Assembly: GCA_030549905.1 (NCBI GenBank)
Contig: JAUQQK010000002.1
Location: 1-64,000 of the forward strand
DNA: 64,000 bases
From: Aquificota bacterium
Lineage (GTDB): Bacteria > Aquificota > Aquificia > Aquificales > Aquificaceae
Reading direction: 5' to 3'
The position numbers and the translations under genes are program-made. Each line of letters opens with the position of its first letter. Position 1 is the first letter of the stretch. Below the pieces are notes generated by a model that had not been told where the DNA came from, ran no database searches, and worked only from the letters and a program-made list of their open reading frames with translations. Positions 54,254-62,993 of this stretch are shown here, in pieces.

Positions 54254-56506
54254 ATGCTTACAGATAGAATGCGTTTAAGAATCCTTGTTAGGGGTGCTGT
54301 TCAGGGTGTGGGTTTCAGACCCTTTGTATACAGGCTTGCAAAGGAAATGGGGCTTATGGGTTATGTGCTTAACGATACGGGGGGTGTGGAGATTGAAGTG
54401 GAGGGTGAAAAGGAGCTTTTAGAGGAGTTTTTCTACAGACTAACCTCAGAAAAACCTCCCCTTGCCAGGATACATGCAATAGAAAGTCAGTTTCTTGAAC
54501 CTGTAGGCTATGAGGACTTTACTATCAAGGAAAGTCAAGGAGCAGGAAATAAACAGGTTTTTATTCTTCCTGACATGTCTGTCTGTGAAGACTGCCTGAA
54601 AGAGCTCTTTGACCCATCAAACAGAAGGTATATGTATCCCTTTATTAACTGCACCAACTGCGGACCACGTTTTACCATAATAGAAAGACTTCCCTATGAC
54701 AGACCAAACACTACTATGAAGGTCTTTCAGATGTGTCCCGAATGCGATAAAGAGTACCACGACCCTAAGGATAGACGCTTTCATGCACAGCCCAACGCAT
54801 GTCCGGAATGTGGTCCATGGCTAAGTCTATATTCAGGCAAAGGTGAGCTTCTGGAAGAAAGAAACGGAGCTTTAGAGCTTGTGGCTGAGCTTTTAAAGGA
54901 AGGGCATATACTGGCTGTTAAGGGAGTGGGTGGCTTTCATCTTATGTGCAACGCCCTTGAGGAAAGGGTGGTTAGCCTCTTAAGAGAAAGGAAAAGGAGA
55001 AAGGAAAAGCCTTTTGCGGTAATGTTTAGAAACTTAGAACAGCTTTTAGAATATGCAGAACCTACAAGCCTTGAAAAAGCACTTCTTCTTTCACCAGAAA
55101 GACCCATAGTGCTTGTAAGGTCAAAGGAAAAGCTGGCACCCTCGGTGGCACCCAGTCTTAAAAGGGTAGGTGCCTTTCTACCATATTCTCCCATTCACTA
55201 CCTTCTTTTAAATGCTTTAGATTTTCCCTTAGTTGCCACTTCTGGAAACTTCTCGGAAGAGCCCATAGTTAAAGATAATGAAGAAGCCTTAACAAAACTT
55301 AATTGCCTTGCGGATTTTATATTGGCTCACAATAGAGATATAAAAAGAAGATGTGATGATTCTGTAGTCAAAGTGGTGGGAGGCTTTCCCCTTCCCGTGA
55401 GGCGTTCAAGGGGCTACGCACCCATGCCCATAACGCTGCCCTTCAAACTGAGAAGGAAGGTGCTGGCTGTGGGAGGTATGCTAAAAAACACCTTTGCCTT
55501 AGCCTTTGAAGACAAAGTTTTCATAAGCCAGCATGTGGGTGATGTGGAAAACCTTGAAACACTTAGAGCCTTTGAGCAGATGGTTTATGACCTTATGGAA
55601 CTTTATGAATTTGAGCCAGAGCTTGTGGTATGCGATATGCATCCACGATATGAAACCTCAAGATGGGCAAGGCACTTTGCGGAGGAAAAGGGTCTGAAGC
55701 TTATGGAAGTTCAGCATCACTTTGCTCATATACTCTCTTGCATGGCGGAGAATGCTTTAGAGGCTCAGGTGCTTGGTATAGCTTGGGATGGTACAGGTTA
55801 TGGAGAAGATGGAACTCTCTGGGGTGGTGAGTTTTTAGAAGTGTCTTATGAAGGCTATAAGAGACTTTTCCATATAAAACCTTTCAAGCTCTTAGGTGGT
55901 GAAAAGGCTGTGAAAGAGCCAAGAAGGGTAGCCCTTTCCCTTATCTTTGAGCTTTATGGGGATAAAGCCTTTGAGCTGGAACTTCCACCCGTAAGAGCCT
56001 TCTCAGAAAGAGAACTACATAACCTATATGTGGCTTGGAAGGAAGGCATAAACTCGCCTTATAGTTCCTCTGCAGGCAGGCTCTTTGATGCGGTGGCTTC
56101 TCTTCTTGATATAAGGCATGTTATATCTTATGAAGGACAGTCCGCCATGCTTCTTGAAGACCTGTATAAGCCTTCGGTGAAGGATTACTATCCTTTTGAA
56201 GTTTCCAATTTACAGATAGACTGGAGACCAACCTTTGAAGCTCTTATAAAGGACAGGGATAAGGAAGGCATACCCTCAAGGTTTATAAACACGCTGGCTC
56301 ATGTCTGTGCTCATGTGGCAAAGGAAGCAGGCATGGAAAGAGTATGTCTTTCCGGCGGTGTCTTTCAGAACGACCCTCTTGTAAGCAAAATTAAGGAGCT
56401 TCTTGAAGCTGAAGGCTTTAAAGTGTTTTTACATCAGAAGGTTCCCACTAATGATGGAGGCATATGCTTAGGACAGGCAGTGTATGGAGGTTTAAAAGAG
56501 GTATAA
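54254..56506 (+). CDS. hypF: Carbamoyltransferase HypF
   Basis: 750 aa multidomain enzyme making the thiocarbamate on HypE from carbamoyl phosphate and ATP. Domains in order: acylphosphatase (RGAVQGVGFRPFVYRLA), two zinc fingers (CEDC...CTNCG, CPEC...CPECG), a YrdC-like domain (KGVGGFHLMCNA to ATSGNFSEEPI), and a Kae1-like carbamoyltransferase domain (CDMHPRYETSRWA, VQHHFAHILSC, CLSGGVFQND). An alternative start is ATG 54269 (MRLRILVRG). Confidence 0.96.
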   Translation: MLTDRMRLRILVRGAVQGVGFRPFVYRLAKEMGLMGYVLNDTGGVEIEVEGEKELLEEFFYRLTSEKPPLARIHAIESQFLEPVGYEDFTIKESQGAGNKQVFILPDMSVCEDCLKELFDPSNRRYMYPFINCTNCGPRFTIIERLPYDRPNTTMKVFQMCPECDKEYHDPKDRRFHAQPNACPECGPWLSLYSGKGELLEERNGALELVAELLKEGHILAVKGVGGFHLMCNALEERVVSLLRERKRRKEKPFAVMFRNLEQLLEYAEPTSLEKALLLSPERPIVLVRSKEKLAPSVAPSLKRVGAFLPYSPIHYLLLNALDFPLVATSGNFSEEPIVKDNEEALTKLNCLADFILAHNRDIKRRCDDSVVKVVGGFPLPVRRSRGYAPMPITLPFKLRRKVLAVGGMLKNTFALAFEDKVFISQHVGDVENLETLRAFEQMVYDLMELYEFEPELVVCDMHPRYETSRWARHFAEEKGLKLMEVQHHFAHILSCMAENALEAQVLGIAWDGTGYGEDGTLWGGEFLEVSYEGYKRLFHIKPFKLLGGEKAVKEPRRVALSLIFELYGDKAFELELPPVRAFSERELHNLYVAWKEGINSPYSSSAGRLFDAVASLLDIRHVISYEGQSAMLLEDLYKPSVKDYYPFEVSNLQIDWRPTFEALIKDRDKEGIPSRFINTLAHVCAHVAKEAGMERVCLSGGVFQNDPLVSKIKELLEAEGFKVFLHQKVPTNDGGICLGQAVYGGLKEV

Positions 56507-56539
56507 GCCTGACGACATATATAGAGGGAGGTGGAAGGC

Positions 56540-56629
56540 ATGGAGCTTATCCTTCTTGGTGGTGTATTAGCTTTAAGTTCTTTACTTCTTCAGGTGCTTA
56601 TATACTTACTCCTTTGGAAGCTTGTCTAA
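56540..56629 (+). CDS. Possible 29-residue single-span membrane peptide after hypF
   Basis: An ATG at 56540 preceded by AGGGAGGTGG opens a 29-codon frame (MELILLGGVLALSSLLLQVL and onward) that is almost one transmembrane helix ending LLWKLV. It starts 33 bp after the hypF stop and overlaps the end of the convergent hupH-like gene. The ribosome site and hydrophobicity argue for a real small protein; the length alone is not evidence. Confidence 0.4.
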   Translation: MELILLGGVLALSSLLLQVLIYLLLWKLV

Positions 56630-56989
56630 AAGGTTTTCTATCCTTTCTTTTAGTTTTTGTATAGCCTCTTCCACATCCTCCTTCTGAGCCATTGCAAGCT
56701 TTGGGAAGTATGTGATTTCAATAGTTTCTAATATGGGCTTATTGTCCCTGTCGTAAAAGACACCTATCCAGACACCGCTTATGCCTGTCTCTCTCCATTC
56801 TACAGGCTGTGTGTTAGACTCAAGCCTTATTTTTACCTGTCCTTCCCCCAGAATATCAAGCAGAGCTTCCCTGTCCTCGTCGGAGATGGGTATCTTGTTG
56901 GCGTATATGATGTGTTCCTCTCCCCTCTCATACAGGTCTTTAAGAGCCTGAAGTATTTCATAAAGAAGAGCAGGTGCGTTCATAAGCAT
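56606..56989 (-). CDS. hupH: HupH/HyaF-family hydrogenase maturation protein
   Basis: 127 aa. The central stretch SNTQPVEWRETGISGVWIGV followed by YDRDNKPILETIEITYFP matches the HupH/HyaF C-terminal domain, which takes part in maturation of the FeS-containing small subunit under oxygen. It is shorter than full HupH (about 280 aa) and keeps only this domain. It is the last gene of the hup operon, 2 bp after the thioredoxin-like gene. Confidence 0.8.
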   Translation of the reverse strand: MLMNAPALLYEILQALKDLYERGEEHIIYANKIPISDEDREALLDILGEGQVKIRLESNTQPVEWRETGISGVWIGVFYDRDNKPILETIEITYFPKLAMAQKEDVEEAIQKLKERIENLLDKLPKE

Positions 56990-56991
56990 AT

Positions 56992-57312
56992 TTAGCCTCC
57001 AAGCATTTCTGAAAAACCTTCCATGTATTCGCTCCAGGCTTGAATCCCTTCAAAAACCCTAAAAACACTGCCCTCTTTAAAAAGCACCAGAGAAGGCAAT
57101 CTAAAGTCCCTGAGTATATCTTTATGGCTGTCTGCATCTATGGAGTAAAACTCAAGCCTTCCTCCAAAGGCTTTTTCTAACTCTGGCACCACTATTTCCG
57201 TATCAAAAAGTTCCTTAATCTTATCTTTTTTAAGTTCAGACCGCACATAAAGAGCAAAACTCCTTTTCTTTTCCTTTAAGCTTTCAAGCTCTTGCAGGTT
57301 CAGCTCTCTCAT
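56992..57312 (-). CDS. hupG: HupG/HyaE-type thioredoxin-like chaperone
   Basis: 106 aa with a thioredoxin-like fold (LEFYSIDADSHKDILRDFRLPSLVLFKEG) but no CxxC. This is the HyaE/HupG pattern, a chaperone for the Tat-exported hydrogenase small subunit. It overlaps the protease gene by 29 nt and is followed by hupH, as in other uptake hydrogenase operons. Confidence 0.8.
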   Translation of the reverse strand: MRELNLQELESLKEKKRSFALYVRSELKKDKIKELFDTEIVVPELEKAFGGRLEFYSIDADSHKDILRDFRLPSLVLFKEGSVFRVFEGIQAWSEYMEGFSEMLGG

Positions 57313-57775
57313 AGCTTATACCCCATTCTTCAAGCTGTTTTAAAACTTCTTGTATTAAATAGGGAAAACGTGCCTTTATGGTGGGAGATAATTCAAGAGA
57401 TATATCAAGGCTTTCTGGCTCCATACCTATGAGAACTATCTCTTCAGGCTTCTTTCCTAAAATCTCCGCTATGCCTAAAACCTCCTGAATGCCGAGCTCA
57501 TGGGCTGAAACTTTCCTTCTAAAGTATGCCTTTACTTCCTCTCCTTTTAGCTTAAAAAGGGTGCCAGGAGGGCTTCCCCCAAGCACCGCATCCACCAGCA
57601 AAAGCCTGTCAAAGCCCTCCATAAAGTAAAGGAGGTCTATACCCAAGGTTCCACCGTCCATAAGCTCCACATCTTCTGGAAATCTGTAGCTCCTTCTTAG
57701 TTCCTCTACAGCCCTTACACCAAGCCCCTCATCAGAAAGGAGTATGTTGCCCACACCCAGCACGAGCACTCTCAA
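57284..57775 (-). CDS. hupD: Hydrogenase maturation endopeptidase HupD
   Basis: 163 aa. It trims the large-subunit C-terminus once nickel is in place. Signatures: VLGVGNILLSDEGLGVRAVE (nickel-binding Glu), LMDGGTLGIDLL (Asp) and VSAHELGIQEVL (His). It overlaps the hupC stop by 4 nt and is expected to act on the hupL product, the only large subunit here with a cleavable tail. Confidence 0.95.
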   Translation of the reverse strand: MRVLVLGVGNILLSDEGLGVRAVEELRRSYRFPEDVELMDGGTLGIDLLYFMEGFDRLLLVDAVLGGSPPGTLFKLKGEEVKAYFRRKVSAHELGIQEVLGIAEILGKKPEEIVLIGMEPESLDISLELSPTIKARFPYLIQEVLKQLEEWGISYERAEPARA

Positions 57776-58473
57776 GAAAGCTCCTCCGCGTCCACAGGTG
57801 TTTCTTTAAAGTTCTTCATACCGTTAAACATGGAAGAAACCTCCCCTTCCTTCTCAATCACATCATACCTTATAACCATATACACATGCACTATTACAAA
57901 GAGAACTATAAGCCAGGCAAGCCAGTGGTGCCACATATGTACCATAAACTCTCCACCCAGCAGGGGCACAAGCCAGCCAAAGAGTTTTGCCCAGAAGCCG
58001 TCAGGTTTTGAAAGCCCGTACATGGCAAAGCCTGTGGCAATCATAAGAGCAAGAGCCATGTAGAAGATAAAATAGGCAAGTCGGGCAAGGGGATTTCTTA
58101 TGTATGTCCTGTGCCAGGGCTTTATGAAGATGTAGTGAAGCACCATTTCAAGGACGCCTTTCCAGAAGTCAGACTTCCACACGGCAGGGATAAAGAGCCT
58201 GTCCCCTTTTCTGAAGAAGGCAATATAAAGGCGGAAGAGGAAGGAAAAGAAAAGCACATAACCTGCGCTGAAATGTATAAACCTTATAAAGTCCATGGTG
58301 AGATTGTGGGCATAGGCGTAAGTGGCTTCGTATCCTGAAGAGCCTATAAAGAAGGGGCTTCCTATGTAAAGGCCCGTGAGAAAAAGCACTGTTATGCTCA
58401 AAAAATTGACCCAGTGCCATATCCTGAGCGATGGGCTAAAAATGTATAGTCTTTTTACCACTTCTTCCCTCAT
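57772..58473 (-). CDS. hupC: Hydrogenase cytochrome b subunit HupC
   Basis: 233 aa with four transmembrane helices. It carries heme b ligands in SLRIWHWVNFLSI, FIRFIHFSAGYVLF and WHHWLAWLIVLFVIVHVYM. It anchors the periplasmic HupSL dimer and passes electrons to quinone. It lies between hupL (12-bp gap) and hupD (4-nt overlap). Confidence 0.95.
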   Translation of the reverse strand: MREEVVKRLYIFSPSLRIWHWVNFLSITVLFLTGLYIGSPFFIGSSGYEATYAYAHNLTMDFIRFIHFSAGYVLFFSFLFRLYIAFFRKGDRLFIPAVWKSDFWKGVLEMVLHYIFIKPWHRTYIRNPLARLAYFIFYMALALMIATGFAMYGLSKPDGFWAKLFGWLVPLLGGEFMVHMWHHWLAWLIVLFVIVHVYMVIRYDVIEKEGEVSSMFNGMKNFKETPVDAEELS

Positions 58474-58485
58474 GGCAAACCTCCT

Positions 58486-60390
58486 TTAGTAGCACACAGG
58501 TTGAGCACCCTGCACCTTTACGCTCACTATCTCTTTACCTTCCATGTCGTAAAGGTGTGTGGAACAGGCAAGACACGGGTCAAAGGAGTGTATGCCCCTC
58601 AACACCTCAAGGGGTTTGTTTACTACCTTAAGGGGTGTATCCTTCATGCACTCTTCAAAAGCCCCCTGCCCGCCCATGGGGTCCCTTGCGCCACCGTTCC
58701 ATGTGGTAGGTACTACACACTGATAGTTAGCTGTCCTGCCATCTTTTATTATTACCCAATGTCCAAGAGCACCTCTTGGTGCTTCTGTAAGGCCTATACC
58801 CTTAGCTTCTTTTGGCCATGTGGAAGGTTCCCATTTTTCCATATTTGCTACCGCCGTATCACCTGCCTTTATGTTATCGTAGAGTTTTTTAAGGAAGTAA
58901 AGGTTTGCTGCAGCACCCACCTGAGCTTCAAGCCCCCTCGCAGCAGTTCTGCCTACAGTAGTAGGAAGCCACACATGTGGAGGAAGCTCTAAAACCTTTG
59001 AGACAAAATCAACCTGCCTGACTATCATCTCATCTATCCAGCTTGGCTTTATGTGTCCCTGCTTTACTGCGGTATAGGTGATGATATATCTAGCAAGAGG
59101 TCCTACCTCGCAAGGTTTTCCTCTCCATCTTGGAGCTTTTATCCAGGAATACTTGCCTTTTTCATCTAGATATTTCCACTGGGTCTTTGTTCCTTCCTTG
59201 GGACCAGTGTAATAAGGCTCTGTTATACCATCCCAAGGATGAAGTCCTTTACTTTCATCAGGATACTTATACCAGGAGTGTGCTACAAACTCCTGAATAA
59301 CCTCCGGGTCAGCAAAGTCCTTTCCTGCAAGCGGGTAATATTTGGCTTTTTCCACACCCTCTGCAAAGTTCTCCACCACACCGTTAGAATGGTATAGCAC
59401 CTGCCTGTGATAGTCTCCGTTCTTTATGCCACTGTATGGCTCGTCGGGAAACTCTCCATAGCCTATGACCCTCCTTTTTGCAAGACCTCCCCCATAAGTT
59501 TGTCCCTTTTGCACGTATATGTGTCCTATGGCAAGAAGGTCTATAAGGTAAAAGAGATTTACCGCCTCCGCCTGCGTGTATATGGCATCCTCCACCACCG
59601 CAAGCCTTTCAGCATTTATTGGTGCGTTCATGTCGTTCAGAGAAATGGAGCACATCATACCGCCCACTATGTAATGAGGGTGGGGGTTTTTACCTCCAAA
59701 AACCACCTGAGGTATAAAGAATTCTCTCTGCACATCCAGCATGTTAAGATAGTGGGCTACTGCCATCAGATGAACCTCTGGAGGCAAAAGCTTGTAGTCT
59801 GGATGGTCCCACCAGTGGGCGGCAAATATGCCAAGCTGTCCGCTTTCCACTATCTTTTTAATCTTCTCCTGAAAGGCTCTGAAGTATCCGGGGGTAGCCT
59901 TTGGAAACTTCTTAGGATAAGCTCTGTGGCCTATAGGGTCCGGCATAAGCTCCGCTATGGCACCGTATTTTTCAAGAAGCTGGTTCTGAAGCACTGCGGT
60001 CTGAACGGGGTCCGCCTTCAGGGCTTCTAATGGGGATACCCAGTCAAGGGCATGAAGGTGGTAAAAATGCACCACATGGTCATGCACCTGCAAGGAACCA
60101 TACATGATGTTTCTTATATAGTTGGCATTTTTGGGTATCTTTATCTCTAAGGCATCCTCCACAGCCCTGACAGAAGCCAGAGCATGAATGGAAGTGCATA
60201 CGCCACATATCCTCTGAGCAAAAGCCCAAGCGTCCCGTGGGTCTCTTCCTCTAAGTATAAGCTCAATACCCCTCCACATGGTGCCGCAGGAAACCGCATC
60301 CACCACTTTCCCAGACTTTTCATCCACTATAAGCTCAACCCTCAAATGACCCTCAATTCTTGTTACTGGGTCTACCACTATCCTTGCCAT
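58486..60390 (-). CDS. hupL: Membrane-bound NiFe hydrogenase large subunit (group 1)
   Basis: 634 aa catalytic subunit. N-terminal nickel motif AQRICGVCTSIHALASVRAV, C-terminal motif FDPCLACSTH followed by a 22-residue tail ending AQPVCY, which HupD would remove. The start MARIVVDPVTRIEGHLRVEL is canonical. Exported as a dimer with HupS through the Tat signal of the latter. Only 3 bp separate it from hupS. Confidence 0.97.
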   Translation of the reverse strand: MARIVVDPVTRIEGHLRVELIVDEKSGKVVDAVSCGTMWRGIELILRGRDPRDAWAFAQRICGVCTSIHALASVRAVEDALEIKIPKNANYIRNIMYGSLQVHDHVVHFYHLHALDWVSPLEALKADPVQTAVLQNQLLEKYGAIAELMPDPIGHRAYPKKFPKATPGYFRAFQEKIKKIVESGQLGIFAAHWWDHPDYKLLPPEVHLMAVAHYLNMLDVQREFFIPQVVFGGKNPHPHYIVGGMMCSISLNDMNAPINAERLAVVEDAIYTQAEAVNLFYLIDLLAIGHIYVQKGQTYGGGLAKRRVIGYGEFPDEPYSGIKNGDYHRQVLYHSNGVVENFAEGVEKAKYYPLAGKDFADPEVIQEFVAHSWYKYPDESKGLHPWDGITEPYYTGPKEGTKTQWKYLDEKGKYSWIKAPRWRGKPCEVGPLARYIITYTAVKQGHIKPSWIDEMIVRQVDFVSKVLELPPHVWLPTTVGRTAARGLEAQVGAAANLYFLKKLYDNIKAGDTAVANMEKWEPSTWPKEAKGIGLTEAPRGALGHWVIIKDGRTANYQCVVPTTWNGGARDPMGGQGAFEECMKDTPLKVVNKPLEVLRGIHSFDPCLACSTHLYDMEGKEIVSVKVQGAQPVCY

Positions 60391-60393
60391 GGC

Positions 60394-61455
60394 TTATCCC
60401 TCCTTGCTTGGTTTTGACCTTAGCTTTGATATAACGCCGTGGGCTATAGCTCCTGCCGCCGCAGCAGCGGCTACTGCCATACCCACCTTATCTGCGTTAG
60501 CTTCAACATTTGGCACGGGTATGGTGGTAAGCCTTTGATAGAAGGGTCCCCTGTCCCAGAAGTTCTCTTCAGAACAGCCTATACAACCATGTCCAGCCTG
60601 TATGGGATAGGAAAGTCCGTTATACCAGCGTATGTTTCCGCAGGAATTGTAAGTGGTAGGTCCCCTACATCCCACCTTGTAAAGACACCAGCCCTTCTTG
60701 GCTCCCTCATCATCGAACCTTTCCACAAACTGACCTGCATTAAAGAAGGCTCTCCTGTAGCAGGTATCATGTATGCGGTTTCCATAAAACTGCTTGGGTC
60801 TTCCCTGTGCATCGAGGGGAGGAATGGAATCAAAAAGCACTAAATGCATGATAACGCCCGTCATCACCTCCGCTATGGGCGGACAACCCGGCACCTTTAT
60901 GATGGGTTTGTCCTTTATCACCTTATCTATGGGCACTGCGGTGGTAGGATTTGGTTTTGCTGCCTGTACACAGCCCCAGCTTGCACAGGAGCCCCAGGCG
61001 ATTATTGCTTTTGCCCCCTCCGCGGACTCTTTTAAGTGTTTCAAAAAGGACTCACCATTAATAATACAATACATACCATCCTCACCAAGGGGAGGGTTTC
61101 CTTCCACCGCAAGTATATAATTGCCCCAGTATTTCTTTATTATCTCCTTCCTATGCTTTTCCAAGTCCTCTCCTGCTGCTGCGGATAGAGTGTCATCATA
61201 CTCGAGGGAAATCATGGTAAGTAGCACGTCAGAAGCCAAAGGTGTGGCAGACCTTATAAAAGATTCAGAACAGCAGGTACATTCAAGACCGTGTATCCAC
61301 AAAACTGGAACTCGAGGCTTCGTCTCAAGGGCTTTTACCACCTGCGGCACCATGGAAGGAGAAAGTCCCATAATGCCTGTTATGGCGGTGGCAAACTTCA
61401 AAAAGTCCCTCCTGCTTACGCCATGTCGTCTAAAGGCTTCCCAGAAGGTCTCCAT
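60394..61455 (-). CDS. hupS: Membrane-bound NiFe hydrogenase small subunit, O2-tolerant type
   Basis: 353 aa from the ATG at 61455, supported by AGGAGG. A Tat signal is present (SRRDFLK at residues 14-20). The proximal cluster motif is CTCC (59-62), with the extra Cys61. A second extra Cys130 occurs in GMYCII. These two supernumerary cysteines mark the [4Fe-3S] cluster of O2-tolerant hydrogenases such as E. coli Hyd-1. An Ala-rich helix near the C-terminus may anchor it. First gene of hupSLCDGH. Confidence 0.96.
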   Translation of the reverse strand: METFWEAFRRHGVSRRDFLKFATAITGIMGLSPSMVPQVVKALETKPRVPVLWIHGLECTCCSESFIRSATPLASDVLLTMISLEYDDTLSAAAGEDLEKHRKEIIKKYWGNYILAVEGNPPLGEDGMYCIINGESFLKHLKESAEGAKAIIAWGSCASWGCVQAAKPNPTTAVPIDKVIKDKPIIKVPGCPPIAEVMTGVIMHLVLFDSIPPLDAQGRPKQFYGNRIHDTCYRRAFFNAGQFVERFDDEGAKKGWCLYKVGCRGPTTYNSCGNIRWYNGLSYPIQAGHGCIGCSEENFWDRGPFYQRLTTIPVPNVEANADKVGMAVAAAAAAGAIAHGVISKLRSKPSKEG

Positions 61456-61470
61456 CTCAAACCTCCTAAC

Positions 61471-61484
61471 TGAATATTCATTCA
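61471..61484. promoter_or_regulatory. Hydrogenase operator, copy 3 (hupS promoter)
   Basis: Perfect inverted repeat TGAAT-ATTC-ATTCA. It covers the predicted hupS transcription start and ends 15 bp from the hupS ATG, so a bound protein would block transcription of the structural operon. Confidence 0.7.
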
Positions 61485-61486
61485 AA

Positions 61487-61515
61487 ACTATAGCTCATAT
61501 CATACAACCTGTCAA
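61487..61515 (-). promoter_or_regulatory. hupSLCDGH promoter
   Basis: On the minus strand a perfect -35 TTGACA (61515-61510), a 17-bp spacer and -10 TATAGT (61492-61487, 5 of 6). This is the best sigma-70-type promoter in the window. Confidence 0.8.
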
Positions 61516-61584
61516 GAAAAAATTTCTTATAGCCTTTATAAGTTCTGCTTATTTTTATTACGAATTTTCAAAGAGTAATAAAGC

Positions 61585-61613
61585 TTGCAAAGGAATATAG
61601 GGAAAGCTATATT
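61585..61613 (+). promoter_or_regulatory. hypC-hypD-hoxX promoter
   Basis: -35 TTGCAA at 61585-61590, 17-bp spacer, -10 TATATT at 61608-61613 (5 of 6). The predicted start falls inside the adjacent operator copy. It is divergent from the hupS promoter, about 70 bp away. Confidence 0.65.
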
Positions 61614-61618
61614 AATGG

Positions 61619-61632
61619 TGAATACTCATTCA
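61619..61632 (+). promoter_or_regulatory. Hydrogenase operator, copy 2 (before hypC)
   Basis: Perfect inverted repeat TGAAT-ACTC-ATTCA directly followed by GGAGG, 10 nt before the hypC ATG. Same spacing to the start codon as copy 1 before hypB. Confidence 0.7.
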
Positions 61633-61642
61633 GGAGGAAAGC

Positions 61643-61885
61643 ATGTGTCTATCTGTTCCTTCCAAGGTGGTGGAGGTAAGGGAGGACAATACCGCTGTGG
61701 TGGAAGCCTTTGGTGTCAAGAGGGTGGTCTCTTTAGACCTTCTTCAGGAAGAAGTTTCGGTAGGGGACTGGGTGCTGGTACATGTGGGTTTTGCCATACA
61801 AAAGCTTCAGGAGGAATACGCTTTAGAGAGCCTGAGGCTCTTTGAAGAACTTCTGGAGGAAGAAGATGAAAGCTCAGCTCTTTGA
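61643..61885 (+). CDS. hypC: Hydrogenase maturation chaperone HypC
   Basis: 80 aa starting MCLSVPSKVVEV, with the essential N-terminal Cys2. HypC carries the Fe(CN)2CO group with HypD to the large subunit. The segment DWVLVHVGFAIQKL is the family signature. It overlaps hypD by 20 nt. Confidence 0.96.
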   Translation: MCLSVPSKVVEVREDNTAVVEAFGVKRVVSLDLLQEEVSVGDWVLVHVGFAIQKLQEEYALESLRLFEELLEEEDESSAL

Positions 61886-62993
61886 AACCTTAAGGTCTGC
61901 AGAACCGGTAAAAGAGCTGGAGGTTTCTATAAAAAGAGCTGTGGAAAAATTTGGCAGGCTTGTGCGTATTATGGAGTTCTGCGGAGGGCATACCCACACC
62001 ATAGTGAAGCACGGTATAGACCAGCTTTTGGAAGGTTATGTAAAATTCGTGCATGGACCCGGATGTCCTGTGTGCGTCCTTCCTATGAGCCGGGTTGATT
62101 TGGCTGTAGAGCTGGCAAGAAAGGATGATGTAATACTCTGCACCTATGGTGATGTGCTCAGAGTCCCGGGTTCAAACAGGAAAAGCCTTCTTGACCTTAG
62201 AGCGGAAGGAAAAGACATAAGAATGCTTTATTCTTGCCTTGACGCCATCAAAATAGCTTTGGAAAACCCTGACAAAAAAGTTATTTTCTTTGCCATAGGC
62301 TTTGAAACCACCACGCCACAGACAGCTGTTCTCATACTCAAAGCAAGAGATTTTGGGCTTAAAAACCTTTTTGTAGTCTCAAACCATGTAATAACTCCTG
62401 CTGCTATACAGCACATATTGAACGCACCGGAACTCAGAGACTACGGAAGAGTGCAGATAGATGCTTTCATAGGTCCCGGACATGTAAGCACTATCATAGG
62501 GACAAAACCTTACGAGTACTTTGCGGAGGAGTTCCAAAAACCTGTAGTCATATCGGGCTTTGAACCTCTTGATGTGATGCAGGCAGTGTATATGATAGTA
62601 AAACAGCTTCTTGAGAGAAGGGCTTGCGTAGAGAACCAGTATGTAAGGTTTGTCGCAAGGGAAGGCAACCGGAAGGCTCAGAGGCTTACCGCAGAGGTTT
62701 TTGAGCTCAGGAAAGAGTTTGAGTGGAGAGGGCTTGGGAAAATTCCCTACAGTGCATTGAAGATAAACTCTAAGTATGCGGACTTTGATGCGGAAAAGCA
62801 CTTTGAAGTTCAACTTCCGCCACCCAAGGAACATCCCGCCTGTATATGCGGTAAGGTTATAAGAGGTGTGGCAGAGCCTACCGACTGTAAGCTTTTTGGG
62901 AATCCCTGTAATCCCTCAAACCCTTTGGGTTCCTGTATGGTTTCTTCCGAAGGAGCCTGTAATGCCTATTACAAATACAGGAGGCTTTCGTGA
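61866..62993 (+). CDS. hypD: Hydrogenase maturation protein HypD
   Basis: 375 aa from ATG 61866. It assembles the iron ligands on a [4Fe-4S]-containing scaffold. Conserved: RIMEFCGGHTHTI, HGPGCPVCVLP, FFAIGFETTTPQTA and the C-terminal cysteines in CICGKVIRGV, CNPSNPLGSCMVS and EGACNAYYKY. Its stop overlaps hoxX by 4 nt. Confidence 0.96.
   Translation: MKAQLFETLRSAEPVKELEVSIKRAVEKFGRLVRIMEFCGGHTHTIVKHGIDQLLEGYVKFVHGPGCPVCVLPMSRVDLAVELARKDDVILCTYGDVLRVPGSNRKSLLDLRAEGKDIRMLYSCLDAIKIALENPDKKVIFFAIGFETTTPQTAVLILKARDFGLKNLFVVSNHVITPAAIQHILNAPELRDYGRVQIDAFIGPGHVSTIIGTKPYEYFAEEFQKPVVISGFEPLDVMQAVYMIVKQLLERRACVENQYVRFVAREGNRKAQRLTAEVFELRKEFEWRGLGKIPYSALKINSKYADFDAEKHFEVQLPPPKEHPACICGKVIRGVAEPTDCKLFGNPCNPSNPLGSCMVSSEGACNAYYKYRRLS

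Noticed and set aside
54230-54268. A 12-codon ORF between hypA and hypF
   Set aside because: It has a GGGAGG site but is too short to support; it may only be a spurious ATG or a weak leader peptide.
59407-60030. A 207-codon plus-strand frame opposite hupL
   Set aside because: It is a frame shadow of the strongly biased hupL coding sequence, with no ribosome site or recognisable domain.
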